From positions 277,141 to 341,140 of the forward strand of contig QANU01014112.1 of NCBI GenBank assembly GCA_003254905.1: a DNA stretch of 64,000 bases, written 5' to 3'. Origin of the DNA: Nissolia schottii. Taxonomy: Eukaryota; Streptophyta; Magnoliopsida; Fabales; Fabaceae. The notes beneath the pieces were generated by a model. That model did not search any database and was not told where the DNA came from. It saw only the letters and a program-made list of their open reading frames with translations. This document shows, in pieces, positions 1 through 12,208 of this stretch (positions are counted from its first letter, which is position 1; each line of letters opens with the position of its first letter). The position numbers and the translations under genes were made by a program.

Positions 1-235
1 CCTATGCATTTTTTCAAATATGTTCGACATTTGACAAAATGAATGTGCATTGATTCCCAATGAAGTGCAAGTGAAGTTAATGAAATAAGCAATAATTTTG
101 ATTCCACAGACAACATCAGAAAACAATTCAAGTTGATAATCAGTGCAGCTATGAAGCATTTGATGAAAGATCTTAGTGAAGCATTTTGTCAAACATGTAG
201 GCTACGTTATTGAAGCATGCTGTGAAAACCAAACA
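1..235. repeat. Duplicated array-flank segment (copy 1)
   Basis: Non-coding. By eye this segment matches 33206-33400 and, in part, 33757-33865. Shared phrases include 'gacaacatcaga', 'gtcaaacatgt' and 'tgcattcccaatgaa'. It is therefore a copy of the DNA that follows the first clade-B HSP70 gene, here lying just before a decayed HSP70. It marks the edge of a duplicated block. Confidence 0.6.
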
Positions 236-239
236 CTTG

Positions 240-1364
240 AAGATTCAGCTATGTTACCACCGTTGAGTTAGATGCTTTATTTCAGGGCATTGACTTCAGT
301 TCAACATAGATGTTTCGTTGATGCTAGCATTGACAAGAGCAGTGTTGATGACGTTGTTCTTGCTGGTTGCTCTTCTAGGATTCCCAACCCTGATGAAGCT
401 GTTGCCTATGGAGCGGTCCAAGCTGCTTTGATGAGTGCTACCGGATGTTACTCCCCTTTCTCTTGCTAAGGCGGTAATAGGAGGTAGTGATACCTAGGAA
501 TACTACCATTCCTGTCAACAAGACAAAAGAGGTCATCACAAATTACTAATATCCACCCCCATTTATTAATGGGAGGGTATGTATTAATTATTTATGATTT
601 TTATATGTGCATACATGAATATCTATTAATTATTTATTAATATATAAAATTATATAAGTATAGTTATTATACTTTTATTATGTATTTTTTAATTTAAATT
701 GTGATTTTTTAAATAATAATATTATAATATATTATATATGATTGTGATTTTTATCATTTTTTTTGACAAATATTACGGATACCACCACGTAGATAGATGT
801 GATGGTTATGGTACAAGTACTAATGGCAAAATGTTAAATAGATATGAGTAATAGGGCAGGCATCCGTACCCATTGTCATCCCTACCTACCAGTACTACAA
901 ATGGGCAAGCGTTGGTGAAAACAACTTGTTGGGTTGCTTTGATCTGCATGGCATTCCTCCTGCTCCCCGCGTCTTTGTAACTTTTTCTATATATAGATGA
1001 GAATGGTATCTTAATTGCTACGGCTGAGGATGGAAATACTGGCAATAGGAATGAGATTACCATAACCAATGACAAAGGAAGACTGTCAAGTGAAGAAATT
1101 ACAAGATTGATTGAAGAAGCTGTGAAGTATAATGCGGAAGATATGAAGTTTCTTGACAGGGTTAATGCAAAACTATGTTGGATGGGTACTCTAATTTTTG
1201 AAAAAGGATTTATATTATGGTACGCCCGGATTTAGAGTGCAATGGTCAAGGCCAAAATTTTGCTTGATAGTAATAATCAGCTGGAGGAAATAGAGGTGTT
1301 TAAGGAAAAGCTGAAGGAGGTTGAGATCATATGTGAACCCATTATTGTAGCCAAGATCGGCTAG
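240..1364 (+). pseudogene. Decayed HSP70 copy
   Basis: Remnant of an HSP70 second exon. Recognisable pieces are the end of the ATPase domain at 272-460 (FQGIDFSS, then [18 protein letters not shown], then [10 protein letters not shown]), and substrate-domain and lid pieces at 890-1364 ending in an 'ATIGCT'-free version of the family end, PIIVAKIG followed by TAG. Pieces are missing: the segment between FSS and the DVVLAG strand is collapsed, and the stretch between SSRIP and NPDEAVAYG is deleted. AT-rich DNA (about 545-885) interrupts the coding homology, and the frame changes several times. Exon 1 is absent. It resembles the clade-A genes downstream more than clade B. It cannot make a chaperone. 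Confidence 0.85.
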
Positions 1365-1410
1365 TCCTTTAATTTAGGCTTTTGCTATTGTTAAAAATTA
1401 TTTTTGGAGG

Positions 1411-1555
1411 CAAGCTTCCTAACTTTAAAGGGTAAAGTGAGGAATCTCCATATTGGATCATTAAAGTAAAAATGAATTTCATTTTTATTTTATTAATTTA
1501 ATAGTGAGAACTTTCATTTTACTCTCTAAAAATAGAGATCTCACTTTATAATATC
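1411..1555. repeat. Palindromic MITE, older copy
   Basis: About 145 bp lying 50 bp after the HSP70 pseudogene. It is built from 'ggtaaagtgagga' on the left and 'agatctcacttta' on the right, forming an imperfect hairpin. A better preserved member is at 32801-32955, also just downstream of an HSP70 gene. The two copies may have been duplicated with the array. Confidence 0.55.
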
Positions 1556-2940
1556 CAAATTCTATTTTGGGTGCAAACTCTACATTTTGAATTGATAAAT
1601 AATAGTACTTTTCTTGATGGTCATGTATGATGTATTACTTTTGTTCTTAGATAACTATTAACTTTTAAATGTGTTAAATGATTAATAAAAGAGTTTTGCT
1701 AATAAGTGTCTTTATGGCACTGGTTAAGAAATTCATAAAAAAAAATTGTATTGAAAAGATAAAAATGTTAAGTGTTCAATGCATTGAAAACATTGAAAAT
1801 CTCGTATCATTTTATTTCAAGTTTCTTAACAAGTGTCTTTAGGACACTTATTTGGTTAACCCTTTATAAAATGATTGGAGAGATTTCAATTCTTAAAAAA
1901 TATTTAAGAGTATTTTACAAAATTACCATACATTATCATTCTATATTGCATGGTAAAATTGTAGTGAATATGTCTTGCATATTGAATGTGTTGTACTTAG
2001 CAATTGAAACCTCTGCTAGGATCCTTAAAGAGAGAATTGGAGAGTGACGCGCAGGAGAATAGATCCATCATAAAGAAGACGGAACTAAGAGGAGGTTTTT
2101 AGGTTATAGTTGCTTGGCTCCATTTTCTTTTGGTTCCCTTGTAAAACATAATACAAAAATTTGCATAACTAGCTGACATTATTTGTGCTTTGAGTTATGC
2201 TTCACATTACTTGTCCTTTGAAACTAAAAGAAAAAACTGATAGAGCAGCAGAGAAAGAATAATAAAAGTGGTTGCTCTAGTTAATGAATTTGTTGACATT
2301 GAATCAACAGATATATGGTAACAGCAATGGGTCCTCTTTCTAATTCTAATGAAAAGGTCATGTGTAAATTTTCACCATTAATTAAGTTAATTTTTTTGAT
2401 ACATTAAAAATCAAAAGAAGAGACTATGTCTTAAAATGAGTCATGTCAAAAAAAGTTTGCACACAACAAATCTTGAAGCGCTTGAGGTAGATGCTCAATG
2501 AGAGATAGACTTTTCTCAAGTGTGGATTCCTCTTTAGCAAAAAAACAGCACAAACATTTCTTCTCGAAGAACATGAATAATTTAAACTTGTCAATTACAC
2601 AACAATCACTCTCTAATATCCACAAGCACAACACCAAATAGATGAGATTCCACCTGAATATTAGAAACGAGACGCACTGCTTCCATGGAATCACTCTCAT
2701 AGTAAACATGANTCATTATACACCCCTAATTAGTATGAATATAGGTTAAAAAAAAATAATTGTAAAAAATGTGCAGTTTAATCGAACAGACTTTTATAGT
2801 ATTAATGAGGTTAATCAATGTGTTAAGTGTCTCGTCTCTTAGTCAGAGGTTTCGATCAAATTGGAGGAGAAATACAAAAAATAAATTATTGAGAGACCTC
2901 TACCTCCTCCTTAATAGGTCTTTGGGATAAGTTAGGAGAC
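1556..2940. other. Intergenic, no gene seen
   Basis: AT-rich DNA. Short open frames at 1772-2047 (+) and 2446-2709 (-) show no domain, no splice context and biased hydrophobic composition, so they are not called. A single ambiguous base lies at 2711. I looked for NB-ARC or LRR sequence continuing the TIR gene that lies to the right and saw none. Confidence 0.6.
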
Positions 2941-3504
2941 TCAGGTTACTAGTAATAAGATTTGATACCAGTGATCCAATAATAAAAGAAAATGTAGACT
3001 TGTGCAGTATTGTATGAGTTTGAAAAGGAGTGAATAAATACATAACACATACCTATAGGTCTGAGAGTCCCACCCAGCTAAATTTGCTGCCTCAATCAGA
3101 GCATCTCTCCACCCCTGTCTTAAGAATTCCAACTTCTCACTCTCCTTCCGAATATTTGACGGGTCAACTCTATAGAACACAGGTACAACGATTAGTCCCT
3201 GATTCTTCTTGCGTTCGAGTATCTTGGTGAGTTCATCCAAGCACCACCTTGAAGCAGCATAGTTTTCGGAGAATACAATCAGTGACAAATTCGATTCCTC
3301 AATTGCCTTTGCGAGTGATTGTGAGATCTCTTCTCCTCTTTCAAGCTCCAAATCTATGTATGTTTTGATTGATTTTTGACACAAGGCAGCAAAAAGATGG
3401 CTAGTGAAGCTGCTGCGTGTGTCCTCGCCTCTAAAGCTTATGAAAACATCGTACTTTCGGGGAGAAAATGTGGCAAATGAACCAGCATTGATGGCCATAT
3501 CCAC
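2941..3504 (-). CDS. TIR-domain protein, TIR-only or truncated TNL
   Basis: The frame starts at 3504 (a second ATG at 3498) and reads YDVFISFRGEDTR at residues 18-30, then FTSHLFAALC, YIDLELERGEEIS, SLIVFSENYAASRWCLDEL, and VVPVFYRVDPSNIRK. This is a complete plant TIR domain of about 150 residues. Family knowledge: TIR domains are NAD-cleaving enzymes of plant immune receptors, and the Glu in the WCLDEL motif is the catalytic residue; it is present here. The sequence AG|GTATGT at 3054-3051 looks like the usual donor at the end of a TNL first exon (coding part 3053-3504). No NB-ARC or LRR exon follows in the 3 kb to the left. Reading through the donor adds a hydrophobic tail and a stop, giving 187 aa. 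It could be a TIR-only gene or a stranded first exon. Confidence 0.7.
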   Translation of the reverse strand: MDMAINAGSFATFSPRKYDVFISFRGEDTRSSFTSHLFAALCQKSIKTYIDLELERGEEISQSLAKAIEESNLSLIVFSENYAASRWCLDELTKILERKKNQGLIVVPVFYRVDPSNIRKESEKLEFLRQGWRDALIEAANLAGWDSQTYRYVLCIYSLLFKLIQYCTSLHFLLLLDHWYQILLLVT

Positions 3505-4026
3505 GTTAGCTATGTTAATTGCAAATGCACAAGAAAAGATAGTGTGATATATACTCTAGTGAGCGTAATCAAATGTTATTTATATGCAGTGTCTTATAAC
3601 AACCCCCCTAGTTTGGAGCTGCGGATCCAAAAAAGTTTTGGTGGTAGCAAAATTTTACATATATAAATACATTTATTTATAAAAATGATTATTATTCAAA
3701 TTTTAAACAATTTGATTTATACAACAAAAATACATTGATCTAAAATAATAAAAGATCAATTTATAATTGTTATATTTGAAAAATGTTGAGTGATATTCGT
3801 TTTATCAATGTCATCAAATGTCTTCTTTTTTATATATGTAACCAATTATAATCATTCAACTATATTCATTTACCATACGATTTCAGAGCCAATTCTTTAA
3901 AAAAAAATGTCTTTCAACAAATGTAGTTGTTGCATATTATATAGAAATTAACTTTAAAAAAAACCAATGAATATGATAAATATTTTGTTTTAGGTTGCCT
4001 GCCTGGTATCCAAGGCTTTGCCTTGA
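3505..4026. other. Intergenic, probable junction
   Basis: AT-rich sequence with no gene seen. It lacks the promoter and first-exon sequence that precedes the other HSP70 genes, and homology to HSP70 begins abruptly at 4027, at the position of the single N. This is either a real breakpoint or an assembly join. Confidence 0.5.
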
Positions 4027-4228
4027 NGTGTTGCAGTGTGGCAGGAGCAACACCAACGTGTGGAGATCATCCACAACGACCAAGGCAACAGAATAACACC
4101 TTCTTATGTTGCTTTCACCGAACATCAAAGGTTGATTGGTGATGCTGCTAAGAATCAAGCTGCCTCCAACCCAATCAACACTGTCTTCGGTAATTGTTCT
4201 TTTGTTCCTTACTTCTTATTGGAAGGAA

Positions 4229-4424
4229 ACTTTTAAACTTGTCCTCCACCTTCATACTAGCGTCAATTAAATTCGTTCTTAAGTTAGCATTTATACATTA
4301 AATTTGTTTCTGAATTCTTAATGGGACAAATTTGATGTATAATACCAAACAAATTTACTATTTTTTAAAACTTTTAAACGAACTTGATTGGCGGTGTTAA
4401 TGTTAAGAACAAATTTAAAGGTTT
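4229..4424. repeat. Hairpin MITE in HSP70 intron
   Basis: Imperfect inverted repeat: 'gcgtcaattaaattcgttc' on the left and 'gaacttgattggcggtg' on the right, with a central part rich in 'aaatttg'. It is similar in style to hairpins at 12761-12962, 44965-45190 and 45561-45804. The arms are diverged, so confidence is modest. Confidence 0.4.
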
Positions 4425-4520
4425 AATTTTTTTTGGGCCCTTATCCACCTGCACTTGAACTAAGAAGAGAAGATGTACCTGAGTTATTAGCAAGAGATGG
4501 AAAGATTATGATTTTTAGTA

Positions 4521-4730
4521 GTGTATTTGGTTTTAGTTTTCATTTTCTATTTCTATTCTATTTCTATTTCTATTTCTATTTCTTAAATTTTTGTTTTCAA
4601 AATTTTGTAAAAGAAACTATGAAAAATAATAAAATCATGTTTTTCCTTGTTTTCATGTTTCTTTTACAAAATTCTAAAAATAAGAAATTCAACAAATAGA
4701 ATCAAAAAATAAAACTGAAACCAAACACAC
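4521..4730. repeat. MITE with 20-bp terminal inverted repeats
   Basis: The left end gtgtatttggttttagtttt pairs with the right end aaaactgaaaccaaacacac. The six bases TTAGTA lie beside the left end (4515-4520) and near the right end (4732-4737) and may be a target duplication. Inside is a short TTTCTA tandem run (about 4543-4583). It lies in the intron of the truncated HSP70. Confidence 0.6.
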
Positions 4731-7037
4731 CTTAGTATTTTTAAGAAGTGATTAAGGTGAGATTACAGGTTAGGAGTAACGATTAACAACCATCGAGCTT
4801 CTCTTGATATTTTATATTTATTTAATATTTTCTTCAACTATATAAATACTCGATGGTAAAATATTAGGTATATGTAGCAATATTATGATTTAATAATTTA
4901 TCTTTAATTTTATTCACTTTTACTCACTATTTCTTTTTCAAATACTCATAATTTTTTAGATAATAGATAAATGAACATAAATTTGAAGAAAGTAATTAAT
5001 ATTTAAAGATGATTTTTTATTAAATAATTCAATTCAAATAAAAATAAAAAGTGATAATATAATTGATTTTAAGAAATAAAGGTTTCTAATTAAATTTAAA
5101 AGAACTAGTAAAAAAATTTATTATGAAATTATTATTTAAGTCATTAAAAGTGGACCAGCCAGTACGCAGTAGTGAGAAAATTGGGTAGTTTAAATGATGC
5201 AATAGTTTTTGAATCCCAAATATTTTCCAAGAGAAAACTAAAAAAATATTAAGAGAGAGCGACAATTAACATATAAGAAATGACAAGCCACCCTCCCCCC
5301 CCCCCTTTCCTTTTGGTATATAGTTTTTTCTTTTATTATTATTTGTTTTCAAATAAATATCTAAGAGTCATTTCTTCTTTTTTTCCTTTTCCAGATGCTA
5401 AGAGACTAATTGGTAGGAAATATAGCGATCCTATTATCAAGAATGATCTCATGCTTTGGCCATTTAAGGTCATTGCTGATAGTAATGACAAACCCGTAAT
5501 TGTTGTTGCATACAAGGGTCAAGAGAAGCATCTTTCTGCAGAGGAAATCTCATCCATGGTTCTAACAAAAATGCGTGAGACTGCAGAGGCATATCTGGAG
5601 TCACCGGTAAAGAATGCGGTTGTTACCGTCCCTGCCTATTTCAACGACTCTCAGCGCAAAGCCACCAAAGACGCCGGCGCCGTCGCCGGCCTCAACGTCA
5701 TGCGAATAATCAACGAGCCCACGGCCGCAGCCATCGCATACGGCCTCGACAAGAGGGCTGACTGTGTTGAAGAGAGAAATATTTTCATTTTCGACCTCGG
5801 CGGCGGCACCTTCGACGTGTCTCTCGTAGCCGTCGCGAACAAGGTGTTTGAAGTGAAAGCCACCGCCGGAAACACCCACCTCGGCGGGGAGGACTTTGAT
5901 AACCGATTGGTTGACTATTTTGTGGAGGAGTTCAAAAGGAAGAGCAAAGCTGACATCAGCGGGAATCCAAGAGCCCTGAGGAGGTTGAGAAGCGCTTGCG
6001 AGAGGGCAAAGAGGACGCTCTCATACATGTCTGATACCGTAATTGAAGTAGACAGTCTATTCCAGGGCGTTGACTTCAGTTCGTCAATCACTCGCGCGAG
6101 ATTTGAAGAGCTTAACAGTGACTTCTTCGCAGAGTGTATGCAAATCGTGGATAGATGTCTTGCTGACGCAAAGATAGAGAAGAGCAGCGTGCACGACGTT
6201 GTCCTCGTTGGTGGCTCTTCCAGGATCCCCAAAGTGCAGCAGCTACTGCAGGAGTTCTTCGACGGGAAGGATCTGTGCAAGAGCATTAACCCGGACGAGG
6301 CTGTTGCCTCAGGGGCAGCGGTGCAGGCTGCTCTGTTGAGTGGAGGAGGAGTTAAGAAGAATGTTCCGGACCTTGTGTTGTTGGATGTTACGCCGTTGTC
6401 TCTTGGTATAGACTTGACTGGCGATCTGATGAGCGTGATGATTCCGAGGAACACTAAGGTCCCGGTGAAGAGGACGAGGAAATACTTGACAAGGGATGAT
6501 ATGCACACCATTGTTAGGATTAGTGTTTTTGAAGGTGAGAGGGCCAGAGCTAGCGATAACAACTTGCTGGGCTTATTTCGCCTCTCTGGCCTTCCTTCCG
6601 ATCCGCGGGGCCATCCTTTTAATGTGTGTTTTGACATAGATGCTGATGGGATCCTGAATGTGTCGGCCGTGGACGAAGCAACCGGTAATAGGAACGGGAT
6701 TACTATAACCAACGAGAAAGAGAGACTTTCGGCGGAGGAAATTACAAGATTGATTCAGGAAGCTGAGAGGTATAGGGATGAAGATATAAAGTTTGTGGAG
6801 AAAGTTAGGGCGATGAATGCTTTGGATGACTATGTTTACAAGATGAGGAATGCTGTAAAGGATGTGAATGTCAATTATAAGCTTGGCCGTATGGAAAGGG
6901 ATAAGATCAACTCTGCAATTGCTAAGGCCACAAACTTGCTTGAAAATAGTAACCAGCATGAAGGAAAGAATGTGTTTGAGGATTATTTGAAGTTGGTTGA
7001 GAGCATCTTCGAACCCATTATAAGCAAGATCGGCTAG

Positions 7038-9650
7038 TTCTTTCTTTTGTGTTGGTTTAGATTTTTTGGTATAGAAACTTGCCATTTTGCATGTGATAAA
7101 TGCAATTCTTCATCAATGATGTTATCTTAAACTAGTAATAGTATTGTGTTGGATGTATCTCTTGAAATTGTTCCTCCGTAGTAGCCATAATATCTGTTTG
7201 GTATTGTTTTTGCTAAATTGATTCATGATGAAATTGATTTTTGATAAAAGTGATTTTTAAGTGATGTGATTCATGTTTAGTAACAACAATTTTCTTATTT
7301 TTCTCTCATAAATATACTCCACTAATCATAAAAGTGACAACATATTGCTTTCATTTGATTTTTGGAGGGATGAATCGATTTTGAGTATTAGTTGAATAAC
7401 AATCCAAAAGAAAATGGCAAAATGAAAAAGTAACCAAAAAAAATCAATGCAAGGTCTGAGAAATGATTTTGCTAGCCAATAGCGAGTAGTACAGATAGTT
7501 AAGATCCAGGTTCTTACTATAAAAGGACAATGATTGATGTAAAAGACTTATTAATGAGTAATTTATAAGTACTTTTATAAGCACTCAAAGAGCTTGCATG
7601 GAGACATACCCTAATACTAATAGGATAATAGTGTCAACAAAATCTTATTTTTTTATAATAAGTTGATCTAACTCGATAAATCGATTTGATTCGATCAGTT
7701 GAAATCTAATAAATTTTAAATACCAATAGTTTAATAAAATAAAATGGTCTATGACTAAAAATTGTCCAAGTTGGTCCCTCCTTGATAAGCAGACACTTTC
7801 CAATTTTCATTTTTCAAAAGTTTTGCTCTTTCTTTCTCTTGTTATATTTATTCAAGTTGTGGGGGTTTATAATTTATGATTATTTCACAAGTCAAAGGTT
7901 CTTTTACAACTATTTTACAAGGCTGGTTTCCACGAATTTGCTTTAAATTATATTTTCAGTCAATAATTTCATAATTTCTATGCAGTTTACATCCTTTTAT
8001 TATTCAAATGTCATGTAATTCATTAGAAATTTCAGCGAAAAGCTGTCATAGAACTAAGCATTGTTGTTATTTTAATTTTAATATCCTTAATTGAAGTGGA
8101 GTGGCCTGCAGGGCACCATATAAAAAAAAAAAATCCTATAATAACATTCTTTTTTGTTTTTTTCATTATATACAAATCATTCGAAGAACTTATGCCGTAC
8201 AAGGTTGGAAATCTTTTAACTGAAAACTATAAAACCAAACTGAGTTACTATGGGAAACAACGAAATGCATGTTCACCATGACATCCAAATAATTTAAGGA
8301 AATGCCCTTATTATATATAGTAATTTACTCAATAAAAAATATTTAGTAATGTACAAAAAAGTAGAAAAGGTACAAAAAATATTTAAGAGAAAATAAAAGT
8401 AGAAAAAAATTAAGTATATGGAAAAATGCTATTACGGAAGATGTGTCCGACATAAGTTACATGTTACAAATTTTTTTATAAAAAAAAATTCCAAAAACAA
8501 AGGTTGATACCTTATATTTTTCCTATCCCTTCAGGCTTCATTTTACTCTTTAACACATAACTTGAAACTTATCCACTTGACATTGTTGCAAGTAGATTTT
8601 ATAGTATGAAAGGGAAAAAAAAAGTTCAACGGCACCAATATTTAGGTAGTTAAAGTGGTTGTATACTTATTTTCTTAATTTAAGTATCTTAAATTTAAGT
8701 CATTTGGACGTGAAAAGGTTAGTGCTTAGTGAACTTTACCTATACTTATTAAAAAGAGAAGTGTAATTCAATAATGAGTGTATTCAATTTGAATAATAAA
8801 CTTTAGATACCAATAATTTAGTAAAAGAAGAAGAAAAGAAAAAATTGAAATAGGCCCAAAAGATTAGCTCTTTCTACTTTTTAGAGAGATCACAAGTTTT
8901 TCTTTTTAAAAAAAAATATTTTTCATACACTCTAAATGTTGATGAACCATAAGAGTTATCTATGTTCATTTGAATTGAATGCTTAACTATAATAAGAGAA
9001 CCCATGTTAACTATGATTAGTCGTTAATTGACTATAGTAGATGTTTGAATTACTCGCTTGTGAAATAGTTCAATTTCATTAGAGGAAATGGATTCTCTCA
9101 ATTGAATGTGAAGTTAAGTGTGATTTTTTATTATTAATTAAGAAAGTGAGATCTATACATAATATAAATAAAAATATTAATAATAAAATATTACATTTAA
9201 TTTTATCTGACAAAAATTTCAATTGGGTTATCTCTCGTTCATTTAAATTGAATGTCTAACTAGATCTATATATAATATAAATAACAAACATATTAATAAT
9301 ACAAGAATTTTAATTGGGTCCTTTCTCGCTCATTTGAATTGAATGCCTAACTAACTATAGTAAGAAAACCTTATTAGCTATGTTCCTATAGTTGTTTGAA
9401 TTACTCGCTTGTGGAATGGTCCAATTTTATTTAACAACTAATTAGGATACCGCTGACTTGAAAAAAAATTGCTGGTGGTAATTAAATTAGGCTTGTGATG
9501 GAAGATAACACATATAATATAATTTTTTGCCACTCGATATGTCTATGCTACCTGATTTGATTACGTGTGTTGTATATTTATCTTCTCTCCCAAAGTTCTG
9601 ACTCTATTGGAAAGCATTTTCATTCATTCATTCAAATTGAAAGAGGATCA
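7038..9650. other. Intergenic, duplicated flank and promoter
   Basis: No gene seen. The stretch 7100-8285 is repeated at 12230-14185: both have 'ttgtccaagttg', 'tgacaagtcaaaggttctt'-like text and 'aggttggaaatcttttaact', in the same order. This is a tandem duplication that carried the 3' flank of one HSP70 and the 5' flank of the next. The stretch 8960-9430 has an internal repeat: 'ttgaattactcgcttgtg' occurs at about 9043 and 9393, and 'ttgaattgaatg' recurs near 8971, 9240 and 9335. I saw no clear heat-shock element (nGAAnnTTCnnGAAn) in the 300 bases before the next gene. Confidence 0.6.
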
Positions 9651-12208
9651 ATGGCCAAGAAATTAGAGGGACGTGGGGTGGGAATAGACCTCGGCACAAC
9701 ATACTCTTGTGTTGCAGTGTGGCAAGAGCAACACCAACGAGTAGAGATCATCCACAACGACCAAGGCAAAAGAATAACACCTTCATTTGTTGCTTTCACC
9801 GAACATCAAAGGTTGATTGGTAATGCTGCAAAGAACCAGGCTGCCTTAAACCCAGTCAACACTGTCTTTGGTAATTGATCTTGATCTTCTTCTAATCATG
9901 TATTCTTATAGCTTTTCTAAACTTAGGCTTGCTGAATTTACGTAACTTATAAATAAATTATTTTGTATTTGTATGTGAAATAAAAAATTATTTATTTTAA
10001 AAATTAAAAAAAGGTTTTTAAGAAGTTAAATATTTTAATTTTTAAAAAAATACTAAAAATAACTTTTTAAAAAATAATAAACTTTATAGCCAAACATAAT
10101 ACACATTTCCTACTCCATAACCTTTTTTCTTTGAAGATACTCTGATAACTTAAATTTTTCTTTTGTCTAGTCTTGACTTGAGGATATAAAATTTACAATT
10201 GAAACTCTAAACTATCATGTACCCATAACTCAAATTGGGAAGAGAAGATGCATGAGAAGAAAAATTATCACTTTTAAAAATGTGACTTGTTAGGAGTAAT
10301 GATCAATACCCATTAAGATATATATTTATCTAATATTTCATTCAACTATATAAATACTAAATGGAAAAATATTAGGTATATGTAGTAACATTATGATTTA
10401 AAAATTCATCTTTGTTTTTACTTATTCTATAGTTGTATTATTTTTTACATGTATTTTATAATTAATGTATATTATGATATTCGATTTTATTTTTATTGTA
10501 ATTCACTTTTACTCACTATATTTTTTAATATTCTTGCTCATTACTTTATTTTTCAGACGCTAAGAGACTAATTGGTAGGAAATATAGTGATCCCATTATC
10601 AAGAATGACCTGGCGCTATGGCCATTTAAGGTCATTGCAGACTTCAATGACAAACCCATGATAGTTGTGACATACAAAGGCCAAGAGAGATGTCTTTCGG
10701 CAGAGGAAATCTCATCTATGGTTCTAACAAAAATGCGTGAGATTGCAGAAGCCTATCTAGAGTCACCGGTTAAAAACGCAGTTGTTACCGTGCCTGCCTT
10801 TTTCAACGACTCTCAGCGTAAAGCCACCAAAGATGCTTGTATTATTGCTGGCCTCAATGTCATGCGAATAATCAATGAACCCACAGCCGCGGCGATTGCA
10901 TATGGCCTCGACAAGAGAGCTGACTGCGTGGGAGAAAGAAACATTTTCATCTTCGACCTCGGAGGCGGTACCTTTGACGTGTCTCTTCTTACCATTAAGG
11001 ATAAGGTCTTTGAAGTCAAGGCCACTGCCGGAAACACCCACCTAGGCGGAGAAGACTTTGACAACAGGATGGTGAACTACTTTGTGGAAGAGTTCAAAAG
11101 GAAGAACAAAGTGGACATCGGTGAGAGCCCAAGAGCCCTGAGGAGGCTGAGAAGCGAGTGCGAGAGGGCAAAGAGGACGCTCTCGTACATGTCTGACACC
11201 ATAATTGAAGTGGATAGTCTGTCTCAGGGGATTGACTTCACTTCATCAATCACTCGTGCCAGGTTTGAAGAACTCAACATGGACTTGTTCAAGGAGTGCA
11301 TGGAGATCGTAGATAAATGTCTTGCAGACGCTAAGATGGACAAGGGCAATGTACACGACGTCGTCCTTGTTGGCGGCTCTTCTAGGATTCCCAAAGTGCG
11401 ACAACTGTTGCAGGACTTTTTCGACGGGAAAGATCTATGCATCAGCATCAACCCTGAGGAAGCCGTTGCTTATGGCGCAGCCGTTCAGGCTGCGCTGTTG
11501 AGCCAAGACGCCGAGAGTGTTCCATACCTCGTGTTGTCGGACGTGACCCCATTGTCTCTTGGCATAGATGTAATAGGAGATCTCATGAGTGTGGTGATTC
11601 CTAGGAACACTAGCATTCCTGTGAAGAAGACGAGAAGATACTTTACGGATTATGGTCACACTGTTGTTAGGATTAGCGTTTATGAAGGGGAGAGGATAAG
11701 GGCCAAGGATAACAACTTACTGGGCGTCTTTCGAATCTCAGACCTTCCTTCTGATCCGCGGGGTCACCCTTTCGATGTACAGTTTGACATAGATGCTGAT
11801 GGTATCCTTAACGTATCTGCTTATGACGAAACCACCGGTAACAAGAGTGGGATTACCATAACCAACGACAGGGAAAGGCTTTCGGCCGAGGAAATCAAAA
11901 GATTGATCGAGGAAGCTGACAAGTACAAGGCTGAAGATAACAAGTTTCTTGACAAGTTTAAAGCAGTGAATGCCTTGGATGATTATGTTTACAAGATGAG
12001 GAATGCTTTGAGGGATGTGAATATCAGTTCCAAGCTTGGCTCAGTGGACAAGGAGAAAATCAATTCTGCAATTGCTAGAGCAGCAGAGTTGCTTGATAAT
12101 AGAAACCAGCATGAAGAAAAGAATGTGTTTGAGGATTCTCTGAAGGAGGTTGGGACCATCTTTGAACCCATTATAAGCAAGACAGGCTACTTCTTTTCTC
12201 TTGGTTAG
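9651..12208 (+). CDS. HSP70 clade A, intact gene
   Basis: Cytosolic-type Hsp70 chaperone: ATP-driven binding of unfolded peptides. The start is ATG 9651 ([19 protein letters not shown]). Exon 1 is 9651-9870, the intron 9871-10556, exon 2 10557-12208, giving 623 aa. ATPase signatures are complete: GIDLGTTYS near residue 11, AAKNQ, NEPTAAA near 180, FDLGGGTFD near 206, and [10 protein letters not shown]. The linker reads [11 protein letters not shown]. The lid is short, and the protein ends ...[10 protein letters not shown]: the TAG found in the sister copies is TAC here, adding seven residues. The GGMP/EEVD tail of normal cytosolic Hsp70 (about 650 aa) is absent, so binding to TPR co-chaperones such as HOP and CHIP is not expected. 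The intron position is the usual plant HSP70 one. Confidence 0.92.

Larger units (their letters stand above)
4027..7037 (+). pseudogene. HSP70 clade A, 5'-truncated copy
   Basis: Hsp70 chaperone lacking its beginning. Exon 1 homology starts at 4027 with CVAVWQEQ and ends at 4189 (NTVF plus one base); the intron is 4190-5394; exon 2 is 5395-7037, intact and ending ISKIG. Missing are the start codon and the first ATP-phosphate loop (GIDLGTTYS in the paralogues), so the ATPase should not work unless an unseen upstream exon exists. Exon 2 keeps [16 protein letters not shown], the linker [11 protein letters not shown], the substrate-binding beta domain and part of the lid. It has no EEVD end. The third base of the intact paralogues' Cys codon region is where the N at 4027 falls, so an assembly error is possible. 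The stretch 5650-6300 is much richer in G and C than the same part of the other copies. The intron matches that of the next gene (10320-10420), so the two are close duplicates. Confidence 0.75.

Noticed and set aside
5280..5394. Upstream extension of the HSP70 exon 2 open frame
   Set aside because: Pyrimidine-rich intron end translated by chance; the acceptor CCAG at 5391-5394 sets the exon start.
5915..6712. 265-codon open frame antisense to HSP70 (and similar ones at 10763-11451, 15332-15963, 30961-31388, 36348-36727)
   Set aside because: Long antisense frames are a known by-product of HSP70 codon use; they lack domains and follow the sense gene's conservation. Not called as genes.
9351..9650. 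Heat-shock elements before the HSP70 genes
   Set aside because: I found single GAA and TTC triplets but no properly spaced nGAAnnTTCnnGAAn near any of the array promoters; a motif scan would be decisive.
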